Below, piece by piece: positions 21,601-34,409 of a DNA stretch of 64,000 nucleotides (the stretch's first letter is position 1; every line of letters starts with the position of its first letter). Made by a program: the position numbers and the translations under genes. Origin of the DNA: Cannabis sativa (Eukaryota > Streptophyta > Magnoliopsida > Rosales > Cannabaceae). Location of the stretch: positions 69,832,600-69,896,599 of the forward strand of contig NC_083602.1 in the NCBI RefSeq assembly GCF_029168945.1, written 5' to 3'. The notes under the pieces are model-generated. The model saw nothing but the letters and a program-made list of their open reading frames with translations, searched no databases and was not told where the DNA came from.

Positions 21601-24600
21601 TCCATAATTTTCTTTTCAAACCTAAAGGAAAAGATGATATAATACCAATTTGTGAGATGTTTGTTTTAATCTATAGGTAGACACTTTAAGCTTGCATATG
21701 TTCACCACTTATTAGAGGAAAATCTTTATGGCAGTCTGTATACCTTCTCCTCTAGTTCACTGTTTGGAATTGATTAATGAATTGAAACGAGCAACAAATG
21801 CCAAGGTCTATAATAGAATCATTTATAAAAATAAGTGAGAATGTAAATCTCCTTTATTATTGATTCTTATTTCAAAATGAACTTCTTAGCAATGAATATT
21901 CTTTTATATCTTTATGTTTCTCAATGTTGCCTAATGAATATTATTGGTGAAAAAACCTATACTTAATTAATGTTCTCCACCCCATTAGGCAACTTTACTA
22001 AAGATAGACTTTATTGCTCTTTAAGATATTCATTTCTTCATTCATGGCATATTGTACTACAACTTCAATTCTTTATCATTTTATAATTTAATTTGTGTCT
22101 CAAATTAATATTATAGTTGAACTCTTATTGTACAAAATGTAATCACTAGAAAATATTGATCTTATTGTTCTAATAAGTCATCTTAAGGGTGGACCAACAA
22201 ACTCTTAAAAGAGCAAATGGTTCAATATGCATGTTATTTTAGAAATTATAAGCAATTACTAAATAACATAACTTATTAGAATTTTATCAATGACTTGTAG
22301 ATTATTAATGATTAGTTATGAATTCTTAATAACTATTAACCTTAAGGGTTGTTGTGAATCATAATTAATCTAACACTTGAGGTGGAAGTTTGAGAAAATA
22401 TGAATGATCTTTCTCAGAAACTAGGTTCCTAGATTGATCACTCCCACTGATCAAGTCAATTCTTAATTCCAAAGTTTTTGTGTTATGAGATGGATAATAA
22501 AATATGTAACCCTTAAACCTTATAGCTTTTCAAAAGAAATATGCTCATTGATGGTTTTGGGCCCAGATCTTTTCTTCGACAATTGTACTCTAACTATATA
22601 TGGGTATTTATAAAATGTGTACATGTCATCGAGTCGGTTTTCAACCTTATCACAACTCAAAATATATTTGAGAAACAACTTTAGTTAGAACACGATTTGA
22701 TATGTACACCCCATTGAAGAGTATCAATAGACAAAGATTTAGGAAGGTTTGGAGTTTTCTATGTAGGCTCCACCCCATGTCTAAAAAATGCTTAGTTTCT
22801 TAAATTTGTCACACACTATGATTTAGGTGTACCAGGCATATGTATTGGGCAATTAACTCATGCTTTTAAAGAAACTTTGCAAATGGACTGGGAGTTTATC
22901 CATACTCATGAATTTTAATGTAGTATTCTCCATTTTATAATTGATCTCACTATCTTAATATGCAAAATGCACTATTTCTCTACTTAAGATTTAAATGTCT
23001 TTGAAACATATAAATCTATACTTTTGTAGAAAAATAATTTATGTGAGTAATCGTTAAAAATGGGATGCGAAATTTGAGTCCATGTCTTCAAAATTAATTG
23101 ACTTGTATGATTTCTAATATGATAGAATTCTAATATGCACCGATTTTGACTTGTTGGAATACAAATTCTTAATGAATTTCACACAAGTTCTAAATAAAGT
23201 TAGTAAAATCAAGTGTAATGAATATCCCCACCATTTACTAACATTTATTCTATTTATGGATATATGTTTCATAATTTTTGGTGCTATAATGTAGAAAAAT
23301 TCTTATTAATAACACATTTCTTATTGTCAGATTGAACTTGCATATCTTTATGAGTGACATCATTTTGTAGTAAAGACCTCTAAATGTGTCTAAATCAAGT
23401 TTCAATAGAATCTTGGAACATAAAGGTCTTTGCCAATTTTAAAACAAAGTCACTACTATATTGCTTGTTCCTTAAACTTCTAAATGTGAGAACTTATCTT
23501 GTCTGTGGATAAGATTTGCTCACAGTTATTGACTTTCTTAGGTTTATTTGTAAACCTTGCAAGAAATTATGAATGTGGAATAACAATCTAAAATAATCCA
23601 CTATGTGTTAATAATCACATTAACTATATTAGAATGAATTCATACACAATAAATTAAAATTTATTGGTGATAATAAAGTGTAATTTATTTTTCTTAATTA
23701 TACAGTAAAAATTGTACATTTTAGATGAAGTTATCAGAATAAATTTTGGAAATTTCTACTCGTATAGAAGAAATTTATGAATAGTGATGTAATAAAATTA
23801 CATTTATAGTTTTGAGGTTTAAATGAATCATGTTTTTACCAATGAATAAACATGCTTAAATATGAAATCTTATTAAACAAAAATTGTCTGTGGGCTAAAT
23901 TTTTAATTTAATAAGATTAAATTTAGATGTAGATTATGATAGATTTACACAATTTATGAAAAAACTTAAAGTTTAATATTTCTATCTCAATGAAAGGTAT
24001 GAAACACTTAATTATTTATAAATGGTTCAAAATTTTATACTTTATGATAAAATTATTAAATTAAATATACATAATTCCATGTGGGATAAATTAAGAGAAT
24101 TTAATTTAATATATTAATTATGTAAATATAATAAAATCCATGTAGGGTAAGATTATTATGTTCACATAATTCATGTCTATTATATGATCTTGATCCACTT
24201 AATGTATATAATTTTATATAATTAAGGATGTTGTGGCTACTCCCTAATTATTTAAAATTATGTGGTTCACTAGACACCAAAGTATAAACTGAAGATTAAA
24301 ATTTTACTAAATCCAAAATTGCATGTGGGCTAAATTTTAAATTTAATAAAATTAGTGAACTTTATGATAGATTTAATTAAACAATTAGTTTTGGAAAATG
24401 AAGGTTTATTATCTATCTTTAATTAAATTTGTGATAACACTATTAAATTAAATCTCCATAACTCCCTGTGGGGTAAATTAAGAGAATTTAATTTAACATA
24501 TTATCCTAATTAATTATACAAATATAATAAAATCCCTGTGGGGTAAAATTATTATACCTATATAATTAATTACAAGTTATGTCCATTAAGGTGAATTTTA

Positions 24601-25564
24601 ATTAATATATAATTTTATACAAATAAGGATGCTGTGGCTACTCCCTAATTATATAAAATTATATTTTCACTTTGACATTAGGTATTGGGCTCTACCTAAA
24701 AGTAATTTCGTTATTAACATAATAGACAATCACTGAGATTAGTGCTCCTAGTATGGTCGTCCGAAGATCATTAAAAACCGTTCTAGATATGAGCATTTGT
24801 CCCAGGTTCATGTTTTCTTATGTCAAACCACAAAATTACTTACATTTTATTCATATTTTATTCATTTTAGGAAGTTTTATGAATATTTTATGAATAATTT
24901 TATGAAGTTTTATGAAACTTAATGTGCTATATAAAATATTCAACCTATCTTAATGTTTGAATATTTCTAAATATATCTAGTACTATAAAAGGAATTTATA
25001 TCATACAAATCAAAATTAATTGTATTAAAAATAAGTTTGCCAAACAAATACAAATTAATACAATTATTGTATGATAATAAATTAAATGCTTAATTCCATA
25101 ATATATAATTAATTATGCATTTATGACCATATAATATCTTAAATATTTGCAGTAATAATTAATTTGTATAAATAATGTAAATATACAAATTAGTACAATT
25201 AATTATATGAAATGAATTAAATGCAAAATTAAAGAATGTACTTAATGGCAGATTTTTCAAAATTAATTTAGAAAATAAATTGCATAAATTTGGTAATATA
25301 TAATTAATTGCACAATTATACAAATTAGCACAATTATTACATGCCTAAATAAATCATGTAATAATTTACCAAATTAAATAAATTTCCATTTTCAATTTAT
25401 ACTAGATATATGTATTAAACAAAAACGGAAAATTGACTAAATGCAATTTATGGACTAAATTAACACAAAATAGGAAAATAATTAATATTCCAAATAAATA
25501 GAAAACTTATAAGAAATTCAGAATTTTTCCCCTCTTTTTTTTTTTTGAAAAATGCACTGCCTAT
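21601..25564 (-). other. Internal region of Copia A, heavily decayed
   Basis: This should hold the integrase, protease and gag parts and the leader of Copia A, but no frame is open for more than about 60 codons and I can name no further domain with confidence. It contains a degenerate tandem duplication (23878-24665), listed separately. The stretch from about 24830 to 25540 is A/T-rich with the words AATTAATT and TGTATA recurring. Confidence 0.45.
23878..24665. repeat. Degenerate ~400-bp tandem duplication with a recurring CTGTGGGGTAAA word
   Basis: Two units (about 23878-24300 and 24308-24665) share, in order: AATTG followed by GTGGGCTAAAT, ATGATAGATTTA, TTAAATTAAAT, TGTGGGGTAAATTAAGAGAA, AATATAATAAAATCC, and GTGGCTACTCCCTAATTA. 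A GTGGGGTAAA-like word occurs six times across the block. It lies in the interior of Copia A. Confidence 0.6.
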
Positions 25565-25605
25565 AAACGACATGCCGTTTTTTGCTAACAAGCAAACGAC
25601 ACGTC
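25565..25605. repeat. Left part of the ACGACAYGTCGT palindrome cluster
   Basis: A mutated copy (AAACGACATGCCGTTTT, 25565-25581) is followed by AAACGACACGTC (25594-25605), which is cut by the old solo LTR. Its missing half, ACGTCGTTTTT, resumes at 36973. The two parts belong to one cluster that continues at 37013. Confidence 0.7.
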
Positions 25606-27335
25606 TGTAACGCCCGTATTTTATAATAATAAACTCGAATATTAATTTTAATATTTTATATATTAATAACCATATGGATCGGGATCCCGAGTATCAAAAT
25701 ACAAGTTAAAAGTATTTTACTAATATGTACATATATATATATATTTTTTTAAATTTAGCGGACAAGCATCCTCAAAATACAGACTCCAAAATACTAGTAA
25801 ATCGAAACCCTCCAGGTTGCACTGCCGCGATATGTACAATCATGCCGAGTTCTGCCTCACTGTTCCTCCAGCTTTGTTTTTCCTTTACCTACACAAGGTA
25901 GCAAACTGATGAGTCAACAGACTCAGTAAGATATGCAAGAAATATATAAAAGTAGTACGCTGTCAGCTTTATGATTAAGCTGCCCTGAGCTTAACAACGA
26001 AGCTCACCAAATGATTAAGAACGTTCTTAAGGGTAGTACGACTACTGTACCAAATGCACTAAAGTACCAACTCTGTACTTGTGTTGGTAGAGCCCTAACT
26101 GTACTCCCAGGAATTACTAAGTGTTGTACCACAAACACGACGTACCCTGGGTACTCGTGTTGGTAACACCGTAACCACAATAACATGTAATACTATACTA
26201 ACACTCTAATAATCATTTTATATTAGTGCTAGTAGTATAACAATTAAAACAAACATATACATTCATATATATACTCTTACGCTATCTTACCTCGTTCCGT
26301 GCTCAAGTGTGCCGGTCAGCCTGAGTGGAAGTGCAGCTCGACGTTTTACAGGGCCCTAAACCAAAATGTTCAAACTTTGATGAGAGACTCGCTAAAACAT
26401 TTATCGGGGATTAAAATAGAATCTAAACTTAACCCTATCGCTAAATAGGGTGCCAATACCCTAAATTACTTGAAAACGGGAAAAAACAAGGTTCGGGAAA
26501 AATTCCCAACCGGAACCCCAGATCCTGGGTACCAACCGGTCGACCGGTTGCTTGAGGCTTCCCAGAACCGGTCGACCGGTTCTTGGCTGGAAACCTCAAA
26601 ACCAACCCCTACACCTCAAATCATTCCCAAACTTCCTAAAAACCTCCAGAACACCTGATTACACTATAATAGCCTCAAACCAACAAACAGAACACAACAA
26701 TAATCACAAAATCTCAAATCACCATTGGAGCCCTAACCTAGAGCTCATAAACCTTAATTGATACAAACAACACACACCACAACTTAATCTAAACCATACC
26801 AGCAGTAAGAATTATCACAAAACATCAAAATACAGTTCAAAACAACCTTTAAACAAGCAGCCACAAAATCAACTAATTTCTACTATCAACATACAAATTA
26901 TTTTATAGAAAACAAAGGAGGAGATGACTAGGGATTGATACCTTAAGTTGAAACTTTAAAATTCAACTAGAATTCAGATTACACAATTGAAGATTTCAAA
27001 ATCCCTTGCTGCCTTTGCAAAAATCGAAGGAGAGAGAGAGAGAGGAAAGCTTGAGAGAATAGTTAACTTAGGACTTAAGTTCTTTTTCTAAAAATGAAGA
27101 GTAATAAACCTTTTCTTTTTATTCTCAAATTCCCAATTAAAGGGCTGTAGCAAATAAAACAAAAGACTTAGCATATACTTCCTTTTAATAAATCAAATTC
27201 CCTCTTTTTTCCTTTAATTAAAAATCAAAGATTCATAAATAAAATAAGTTAATAATTAACAAGGGCATATAATTAAGAATTAGACCCGACAAAATCCAAC
27301 ACTATTAAATCTAACAATAACACCCTGAAATTAAA

Positions 27336-29655
27336 TGTAACACCCTAACTACCTTAGGCGTATTACGTGATTTTCAAACATACTGTGCAGCTCGTTGCTA
27401 ATCAACGAGGTTTATGGAAAAACGTGATTAATTAAAATTTTGCTTTTTAATTAAACTTATAAAACAATATTACAAAAGGCTCGGGATCCCGATTATAAAA
27501 ACGTTTACAAAAAGTTTAACTGTTTAACTGATACATAAAATAAAAGTCGTCTAACGACCAGTTACAAAAATCAGCCTCGCTGTCCCTATGATCGTACGCT
27601 CCAGGCCTAACCGCCCCGACATGTACAACCTTCATAAGCTCGCTCACGGTCCATCAGCTCTAGCCTTGCCTTTACCTACACATCAACGTAGAAATGTGAG
27701 TCGACAGACTCAGTAAGAAAAGCATAATAATACTCATACATAATACTAACTGCCGTGTCCAACACGATACTGAGTCCCGCTACTGCCATGTCCAACATGG
27801 TACTGAGCCACTACTGCCATGTCCAACATGGTACTGAGTTCTGAACGTTCATAGGGACGGTACTATTGACACGTAACAACCTGATCGGTCGAACCGGTCA
27901 TACTCCGGCCGTCGGTCATACTCCACTGTACCGACGTGTTACTATATCCTCCCGATCGGTCGAACCGGCCATACTCCGCCGCTGGTCATACTCCACCTGT
28001 ACCGACGGATACGTCAATAGCACGGAACCACCAACCAAGTGTCGGCTGATCGGTCAAACCGGTCATACTCCGCCGTCGTCATACTCCGGCTCGTACCGAC
28101 GTGACCGGGTTGGATGGTTCGAAGCCAACATACATATCTAATGTAATCTAACAGGCTTCCTACATGCACGCTAAACATGTAAGCTACATATGCATACTGT
28201 TATACTAATCTTACCGGATTCCGAATTCAGGTGTGCCGTCAACCCGACCGGAACCGAAGCCGAGCGCGGATTGCGCTCCTAAACCATAAAAATCACAACG
28301 CTATAAGTGACACGCTAAATCACTTCCCGGGGACTAAAACTAGGAACTAAAAGTTTCCCTATTGATAAAAAGCATGGCAATACCCCCTAAAACATAAAAA
28401 CAAGGAAAACTAGGGTTTCTGAAAATTCCCCAACCGGTAGACCGGTTGCCCAACCGGTAGACCGGTTGCCCAACCGGAATTCCGGTTCTGGGAAATTCAG
28501 AACACCCATCCGGAATTCCGGATGCACAACCGGAATTCCGGTTCCTCGCAGGCAGCAACATCAAATAATCATATCTTGCACCATTCAATCCCAAATCACA
28601 TGAAACCTTCCAGACCTGTTCTATACCTCCCCTAGAACATTTCTAAGGCAACAAAACCACCCAGATTGCACGAATTCAAAAATCACCATTAGAGCTCAAG
28701 CTTTGAGTTCTAAACTCAAACTTGAGCAAACCTAGCTAGCATGCAATCAAATCCATTTAAACTTACTTAAACAAGCTTAACTAAGCCTCTGAAAACAATC
28801 AAAAACATCAACAATATCACAGCAACAGAATATAGACATTTCTCTTTGAAAACCATATTTTTGAGCTAAAAATCAAAAGTTTGAACAACACAACTAGCAG
28901 GCATCATAACCAGCTCTATTCTACTCAATTGAACAAGATTTAAACCTCAGAAATCATATCACAAACACAGCAGCAACAACACCTCAAGCAAGCATGCATT
29001 TACTCACATTTTCACCATTTTTATTCAAGAAATAAAGAGAAAGAGTTAGAATCACCTACCACAATCAAGAGCTCACAAATTAAGGTTAAATCAAGCTTTG
29101 AAAATTGAAGAAAAACCCAGCTTTTGCACCCCAAATACCCAGCCGAAAGTGGAGAGGAAAAGAGAGTGTTTTTGGAAAATTCTATTTTCTTTTCTAAGTG
29201 TTTTTGTAAAAAAAGAAAGAAATAATAAAAACCCACTTAACATAACCATTTATTAAATCCATTTCAGCCAAAAACAATTAAATAAATAAACATTTAATTT
29301 CCAAATAAAAGTCACTAAAAGACAAAAAGTCATTGGGGCAAAAAGACCATTTTGCCCCTCCATCATAAAATCACATAAACCATACTAAAGGGGTATTTTT
29401 GGGAAATTCTAAATTCCCGGCCATTCCCGACATTCCCAATGTCTAAAACCCGTCCCCAAACTACTAACATACTAAGCTGTGATTTCTACTGAGCCAAACG
29501 CCGAGTTCCAAAATACCGGGCACCAGAATTACAAAATAGGCAAGCTACTGAATGACATAAATAACAGTATAATAAATTATTTAAATAGCTATAAATAATT
29601 TCATAATTAATCATAAACAACTGCTAATTTCCAAATTAACTAAGCGGGCTTTACA
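27336..29655 (-). repeat. 3' LTR of Tekay copy 1
   Basis: 2320 bp. It contains three 26-30 bp repeats around CATGTCCAACATGG (27731-27840), a block of three to four degenerate repeats with CGGTCATACTCC (27876-28110) and a run of CCGG palindromes (28430-28550). The 3' part holds A/T-rich sequence to the GGGCTTTACA end. No protein-coding capacity is credible. Confidence 0.9.
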
Positions 29656-29669
29656 ACTATCCCCCCCTT
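29656..29669 (-). other. Polypurine tract of Tekay copy 1
   Basis: The minus strand reads AAGGGGGGATAGT up to the 3' LTR. The pol ORF stop (29657-29659) overlaps the tract, so coding sequence runs to within a base of the LTR. Confidence 0.85.
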
Positions 29670-30079
29670 AAAAGGATTTCGTCCCCGAAATCTAACCTGA
29701 ATAACTCTGGATATAGAGCTCTCATATCTGACTCTAGCTCCCAGGTGGCTTCTTCCACCTTACTGTTTCTCCAGAGAACCTTGACCAATGCTATGGTCTT
29801 ATTCCGAAGGACTTTATCCTTTCTATCCAGGATCTGCACTGGCTGTTCCTCATATGACATGTCTGGCTGAAGCTGAAGACTCTCATAACTGAGTATATGA
29901 GAGGGGTCTGAAACGTATTTTCTCAACATCGAGACATGGAATACGTTGTGAACTGCTGATAAAGCTGGAGGCAATGCTAACCGATATGCCACTTGACCTA
30001 TCTCCTCGAGAATCTCGAAAGGTCCTGTAAATCTAGGGCATAACTTGCCTCTTTTCCCGAAACGTTTAATCCCCTTCAT
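29657..30079 (-). pseudogene. Tekay copy 1: integrase C-terminus and chromodomain
   Basis: An open frame of 140 codons. Residues 1-57 (KRGKLCPRFTGPFEI, then VFHVSMLRKYV) are the GPF/Y module at the integrase C-terminus of chromoviruses. Residues about 76-127 (YEEQPVQILDRKDKVLRNK, then WRNSKVEEATWELE) are the chromodomain-like tail, thought to steer integration to heterochromatin. The frame is separated from the upstream integrase by a break near 30080-30120. In copy 2 this same tail is cut short by a stop at the Trp of LWRN, so copy 1 carries the better version. Confidence 0.85.
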
Positions 30080-30107
30080 CGGAGATACCCGTAAAACACA
30101 CGTTCCC

Positions 30108-31715
30108 CTACATGGAACTCACATCTCTGCGTTTCGGATCTGCGTAACTCTTCTGTCTGCTCTGTGAGGCAAGCATTCTAGCTTTTATCTTCTCTATTGC
30201 CTCATTGGTCCGTTGAATTGACTCTGGACCTAGGTATTTCCTCTCCCCTGTCTCATCCCAGTGGATAGGGGATCTACACTTTCTACCGTACAACCGTTCA
30301 TAGGGAGCCATCCCTATCGTACTCTGATAACTGTTGTTGTACGCAAATTCTATCAACGGTAGATACTTATTCCATGAGCCTTCAAAGTCCATAACACAGG
30401 CTCTCAACATGTCCTCCAATATCTGAATTGTCCTTTCGGACTGACCATCTGTCTGAGGATGGAATGCTGTACTAAATTTTTGCTTTGTACCCATTGCCCG
30501 TTGCAAACTTTGCCAAAATTTGGAGGTGAATTTTGGATCCCTGTCCGAAACTATAGACTTCGGTACCCCGTGAAGTCTCACTATCTCCCTGACATATAAC
30601 TCTGCCAACTGATCCACTGTAAATGTTGTTCTAACCGGCAGAAAATGAGCAGATTTCGTAAATCGGTCCACCACTACCCAGATGGAATCATACATACCCG
30701 TGGTCCTAGGTAACCCGACCACAAAATCCATCGTAATATCCTCCCATTTCCATTCTGGTAGGGTTAGAGGCTGCAACAACCCTGCTGGTCTCTGATGTTC
30801 AGCCTTAATCTGCTGACAAGTGAGGCATCTCGATACGAATTCTACCAAATTCTTCTTCATACCGCTCCACCAGAAGTACGGTTTCAAATCTTGGTACATC
30901 TTAGTGGTGCCGGGATGCAGGGAGTATGGGGTAGAATGAGCCTCCTCAAAGATTTCATTTCTAAGTTCCACACGGTTCGGAACGCAAACTCTGGCTTTAT
31001 ACAAAAGCCTCCCACTAACTGACACTGAAAAGTCCTTGGCTTGACCAGCCAACACCCCATCTCGGATTTCCACTAACTTCGGATCTGTCATCTGAGCGAC
31101 TTTTATTCTTTCCAACATATCAGATTGCAGCGTCAAGTTGTGAAGCTGACCTACCACAAACTCAATGCTGGATCTAACCATATCCTCTGCTAGCTGAGGT
31201 GAGATCTGAACCATACTAACTACATGCCCGGGACCCTTTCTGCTCAGGGCATCGGCCACTACATTGGCTTTTCCGGGATGATAGAGGATCTCGCAATCGT
31301 AATCCTTCACTAATTCCAACCAACGCCTTTGTCTCATGTTCAAATCTTTCTGAGTAAAGAAATACTTGAGACTTTTATGGTCGGTATAGGTCTCACACTT
31401 CTCCCCATAAAGGTAATGCCGCCAAATCTTCAGTGCAAAAACCACTGCGGCCAATTCTAGATCAGGAGTCGGGTATCGCTGCTCATAATCCTTTAACTGA
31501 CGGGAGGCATAAGCGATAACCCGATCATCTTGCATCAATACGCACCCCAAACCCTGTTTGGATGCGTCACAGTAGACTACGAACTTCTCCTCGTCCGAAG
31601 GCAAAGCTAGTACCGGAGCAGTAATCAACCTCTGTTTCAGCTCCTGAAAACTAGCTTCGCATTTATCTGACCAGATAAATCGCTGATTCTTCTTTGTAAG
31701 CTCGGTTAGGGGCAT
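30108..31715 (-). pseudogene. Tekay copy 1: RNase H and integrase ORF
   Basis: 535 codons open. RNase H is seen at residues about 30-150 ([18 protein letters not shown], then [12 protein letters not shown] and [10 protein letters not shown]). The family's YPTHDLEL reads YPTPDLEL here. Integrase follows, with a zinc-binding HHCC region (HPGTTKMYQ, then [14 protein letters not shown]) and the catalytic core with [22 protein letters not shown] and [14 protein letters not shown], giving the D,D,E triad. The 5' side is joined to reverse transcriptase only through a frameshift near 31715, and the 3' side ends early at DVSSM by another frame change. It is part of a broken polyprotein. Confidence 0.9.
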
Positions 31716-32802
31716 TGAAATTTTTGGAGAACCCCTCCACGAACCTACGGTAGTACCCAGCTAATCCCAAGAAGCTTCTGATCTCTGTCACTGTCTTCGG
31801 TCTCGGCCAATCCCTGACGGATTCAATCTTCCCGGGATCCACCTTGATCCCATCTTTGCTTACAATGTGCCCTAGGAGGGACACCTAAGATAGCCAGAAC
31901 TCACATTTCTTGAATTTGGCATAAAATTTATGTTCTCGAAGCCGTTGCAGTACCATTTGAAGATGTAACTCATGCTCCTCTTCTGATTGAGAGTACACGA
32001 GGATGTCGTCGATAAACACAATCACACAGATATCGAGGAAATCCTTGAATACTCTATTCATCAGGTCCATGAATGCTGCAGGAGCATTGGTTAGTCCGAA
32101 TGACATAACCAGAAACTCGTAGTGTCCATACCTAGTGCGGAAAGCCGTCTTTGGAATGTCCTCCTCTCGGATCCTCAACTGATGATAACCCGAACGGAGA
32201 TCAATCTTAGAAAAGACCGTCTTCCCCTGAAGCTGATCGAACAAGTCATCGATCCTAGGTAATGGATATTTATTCTTCACCGTCAACTTGTTCAACTCTC
32301 TGTAGTCGATGCACATCCTCATAGATCCATCCTTCTTCTTGACGAACAAAACCGGGGCTCCCCAGGGTGACACACTGGGCCGGTTGAACCCTATGTCAAG
32401 AAACCCTTGGAGCTGAATCTTTAATTCCTTAAGTTCAGCTGGAGCCATCCTATACGGGGCTTTGGAAACCGGATCCACCCCTGGTGCTAAGTCAATCACG
32501 AAGTCAATCTCCCGCTGAGGTGGTAACCCTGGAAGTTCTTCGGGAAAAACGTCCAAAAATTCCCGAACCACTTTGATGTCCTCTGGCCGAATGGTGTCTG
32601 GCCGAGTGGTGTCCACCACCACGGCCAGAAACCCTAAGCAACTGCCGTGCAACAATTCTCTCGCTGACATAGCCGAGATCACCGGAATCCGAGATCCCTG
32701 AACTGAACCAACAAATACAAGTGGTTCTTCACTTTCCGGTTGAAAGACCACCATCTTCCTTTTACAGTCAATGCTCGCCGAATATTTAGATAGGAACTCC
32801 AT
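31663..32802 (-). pseudogene. Tekay copy 1: reverse transcriptase region
   Basis: The frame 32802-31885 holds the link from protease ([18 protein letters not shown]) into reverse transcriptase. That includes [43 protein letters not shown] and the catalytic [12 protein letters not shown] stop (TAG) at 31885-31887 replaces the Gln of the [11 protein letters not shown] segment seen in copy 2. The remainder (31884-31663) continues in the same frame with [14 protein letters not shown] and [16 protein letters not shown] before shifting frame near 31717. The stop and shift are private to copy 1. Confidence 0.9.
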
Positions 32803-33019
32803 TCCTAAAATAATATCGAATTCCGACTAAACTCATCTCTATCAGATCAGCGCTTAACTCTCTACCATCTATCCCGATCGGCATAGACCTAATCCACCTA
32901 TTGGAGATAACCAATTCTCCGCTAGGTAACAGGGTTCCAAACCCTGATTCATATCTATCATAGGGTCTACCCAATTTACTAGAGATTCTAGCAGCCACAC
33001 AAAAACAACCTTGACCCAA
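32786..33019 (-). pseudogene. Tekay copy 1: protease-like region without the active-site motif
   Basis: The frame reads CFCVAARISSKLGRPYDRYE, then GTLLPSGELVISNRWIRSM and LSADLIEMSL, the body of a retroviral-type aspartic protease. The expected catalytic D-S/T-G motif should lie just ahead of VAARISSKL, but the sequence there reads GECLGQGCFC. Upstream, in-frame stops close the frame. A frameshift near 32815 separates it from the following [10 protein letters not shown] frame. Copy 2 shows the same missing motif. Confidence 0.75.
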
Positions 33020-33044
33020 GCACTCACCCGGAGAATACCTCTTA

Positions 33045-34128
33045 CTAATAAGACACTCCAGTAGGAATAACGGGTCTTAACACTACCCTGACGATCGTCT
33101 TGATTCTGGTTCCCTCGGAACCTCTTGTTCTGCCTCGAGCCACCTGATGCAGTGGATGATTCCTCCTCCAGTCCATGGCCGAACCACTACCTCCCCTGCT
33201 GAAACCTGACGCAGAAGGGGTAGGAGCCCCGCCACATTCCGGAGTCCTAACTGATTCCACATACATCTAGATGCGCCCACAACTCACCATGCTTTCTTCG
33301 CCATCTCAGCTTAGATGGTCTTATCGTCGGTAGTGATCATAAGGTCATACTTGATCTTCACATTAAGTCCATCGAGGTATTTTCTTTCTTACTGAATTCG
33401 GTTGGCGCAAATCCCGAGGCTAACCTCGCCAACCGGCTGAACTGAGTAATATATTCCGTCATGCTCATATTCTCTCGCTGGGTCAGGTGGGCGAACTCTT
33501 TCCTCTTGGCGCTTCTGACCGCCTCGTTATAACATTTAACGCTGAAGAGTTCCTAAAACCTTTCCCAGGTCATAGAGATGACGTCATGGATCTGAGACAC
33601 CATGTCCCACCAGACCAGAGCGTCTTCTTAAAACTGAAAAGTGGCACTCACCACTCTGTCGTTCCCGGTGACACCCATAAAGTTTAGAATCTTGGCGATC
33701 ACCGTCAGCCACTGCTCGGCTTTCATCACGTCCGGACCTTCCAGGAAAACCGGAGGTGCCTGCTTCCGGAACCGTTCATACAGAGGTTCCAATCTAAGGG
33801 CCGCCACCACTATCTCGGCCTGGGCAGCAGGGGCATGTGCCACTGGAACTACGGGCACAGGAACTGCGGGAGCGCCCTGCTGTCTCAACCTCTGAATCTC
33901 GAGATCTTGCTCTTCCATCCGGGCTTGAATTTCCGCAAGCCGTAACTTCCCAATTCTGGGCTTCCTGATTGACTTGGGCAGCCTGCGGCGAGTTAACATC
34001 CTCCAACCGCGAACCCTGCCCCTGGGACCTCTACCTCGGCCCAAAACACTTGAGGGGAACTGAGCTCCTCGACCTTGATCTGACCCGACTGAGATGCCCT
34101 GACTCCTAATATTTCGTCTGGCGTCCAT
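33045..34128 (-). pseudogene. Tekay copy 1: gag, broken
   Basis: The first frame (34128-33628) begins MDARRNIRSQGISVGS and continues through a Pro/Ala/Val-rich stretch to EPLYERFRKQAPPVFLEGPD and AEQWLTVIAKILNFM, a typical Ty3/Gypsy gag core. It stops right after SATFQF. Later gag pieces appear in other frames: sequence related to ENMSMTEYITQFSRLARLA (near 33480-33420) and a Gly/Arg-rich segment (33266-33045). The zinc knuckle is not recognisable. The SATFQF stop and the end of the Gly/Arg-rich frame are in the same places in copy 2, so these lesions came before the two insertions. Confidence 0.8.
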
Positions 34129-34393
34129 CTAGTCTGAACCGCCTCGAAATCCCGAGTTGGCACTTCAGGTCACGATCATCGAGAGCTTACTAATGCCGCT
34201 TAATTTGGAAATTAAAAACGAAACATGCGCCTATTCTACTATCAGGCTACTAACATGCTTCATAACAGGCTTTTCTTTTTCATAACTGAATAAAATAAAC
34301 TACTAAAGCAATAAAGGCTTACTGAACCGTGAAATGAGCTAACTGCTGATGATGATTGTACATGTCGTGACGATCTTCGGAAGACAACCTGGC

Positions 34394-34406
34394 GGCTCTG
34401 ATACCA
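34394..34406 (-). other. Primer-binding site of Tekay copy 1
   Basis: The minus strand reads TGGTATCAGAGCC, three bases inside the 5' LTR. This is complementary to the 3' end of initiator methionine tRNA, the usual primer for these elements. Confidence 0.9.
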
Positions 34407-34409
34407 AAT

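Noticed and set aside
27866..28594. ORFs in the Tekay LTR with GHTPA repeats and STGWG-type sequence, also at 35425-35679, 49529-49810, 50014-50287, 56646-56855, 57059-57332 and 58341-58655
   Set aside because: They are translations of the tandem and palindromic LTR repeats; they occur on both strands and change frame between copies.
34394..34406. tRNA-like match to initiator methionine tRNA
   Set aside because: It is only the retrotransposon primer-binding site; no tRNA cloverleaf surrounds it.
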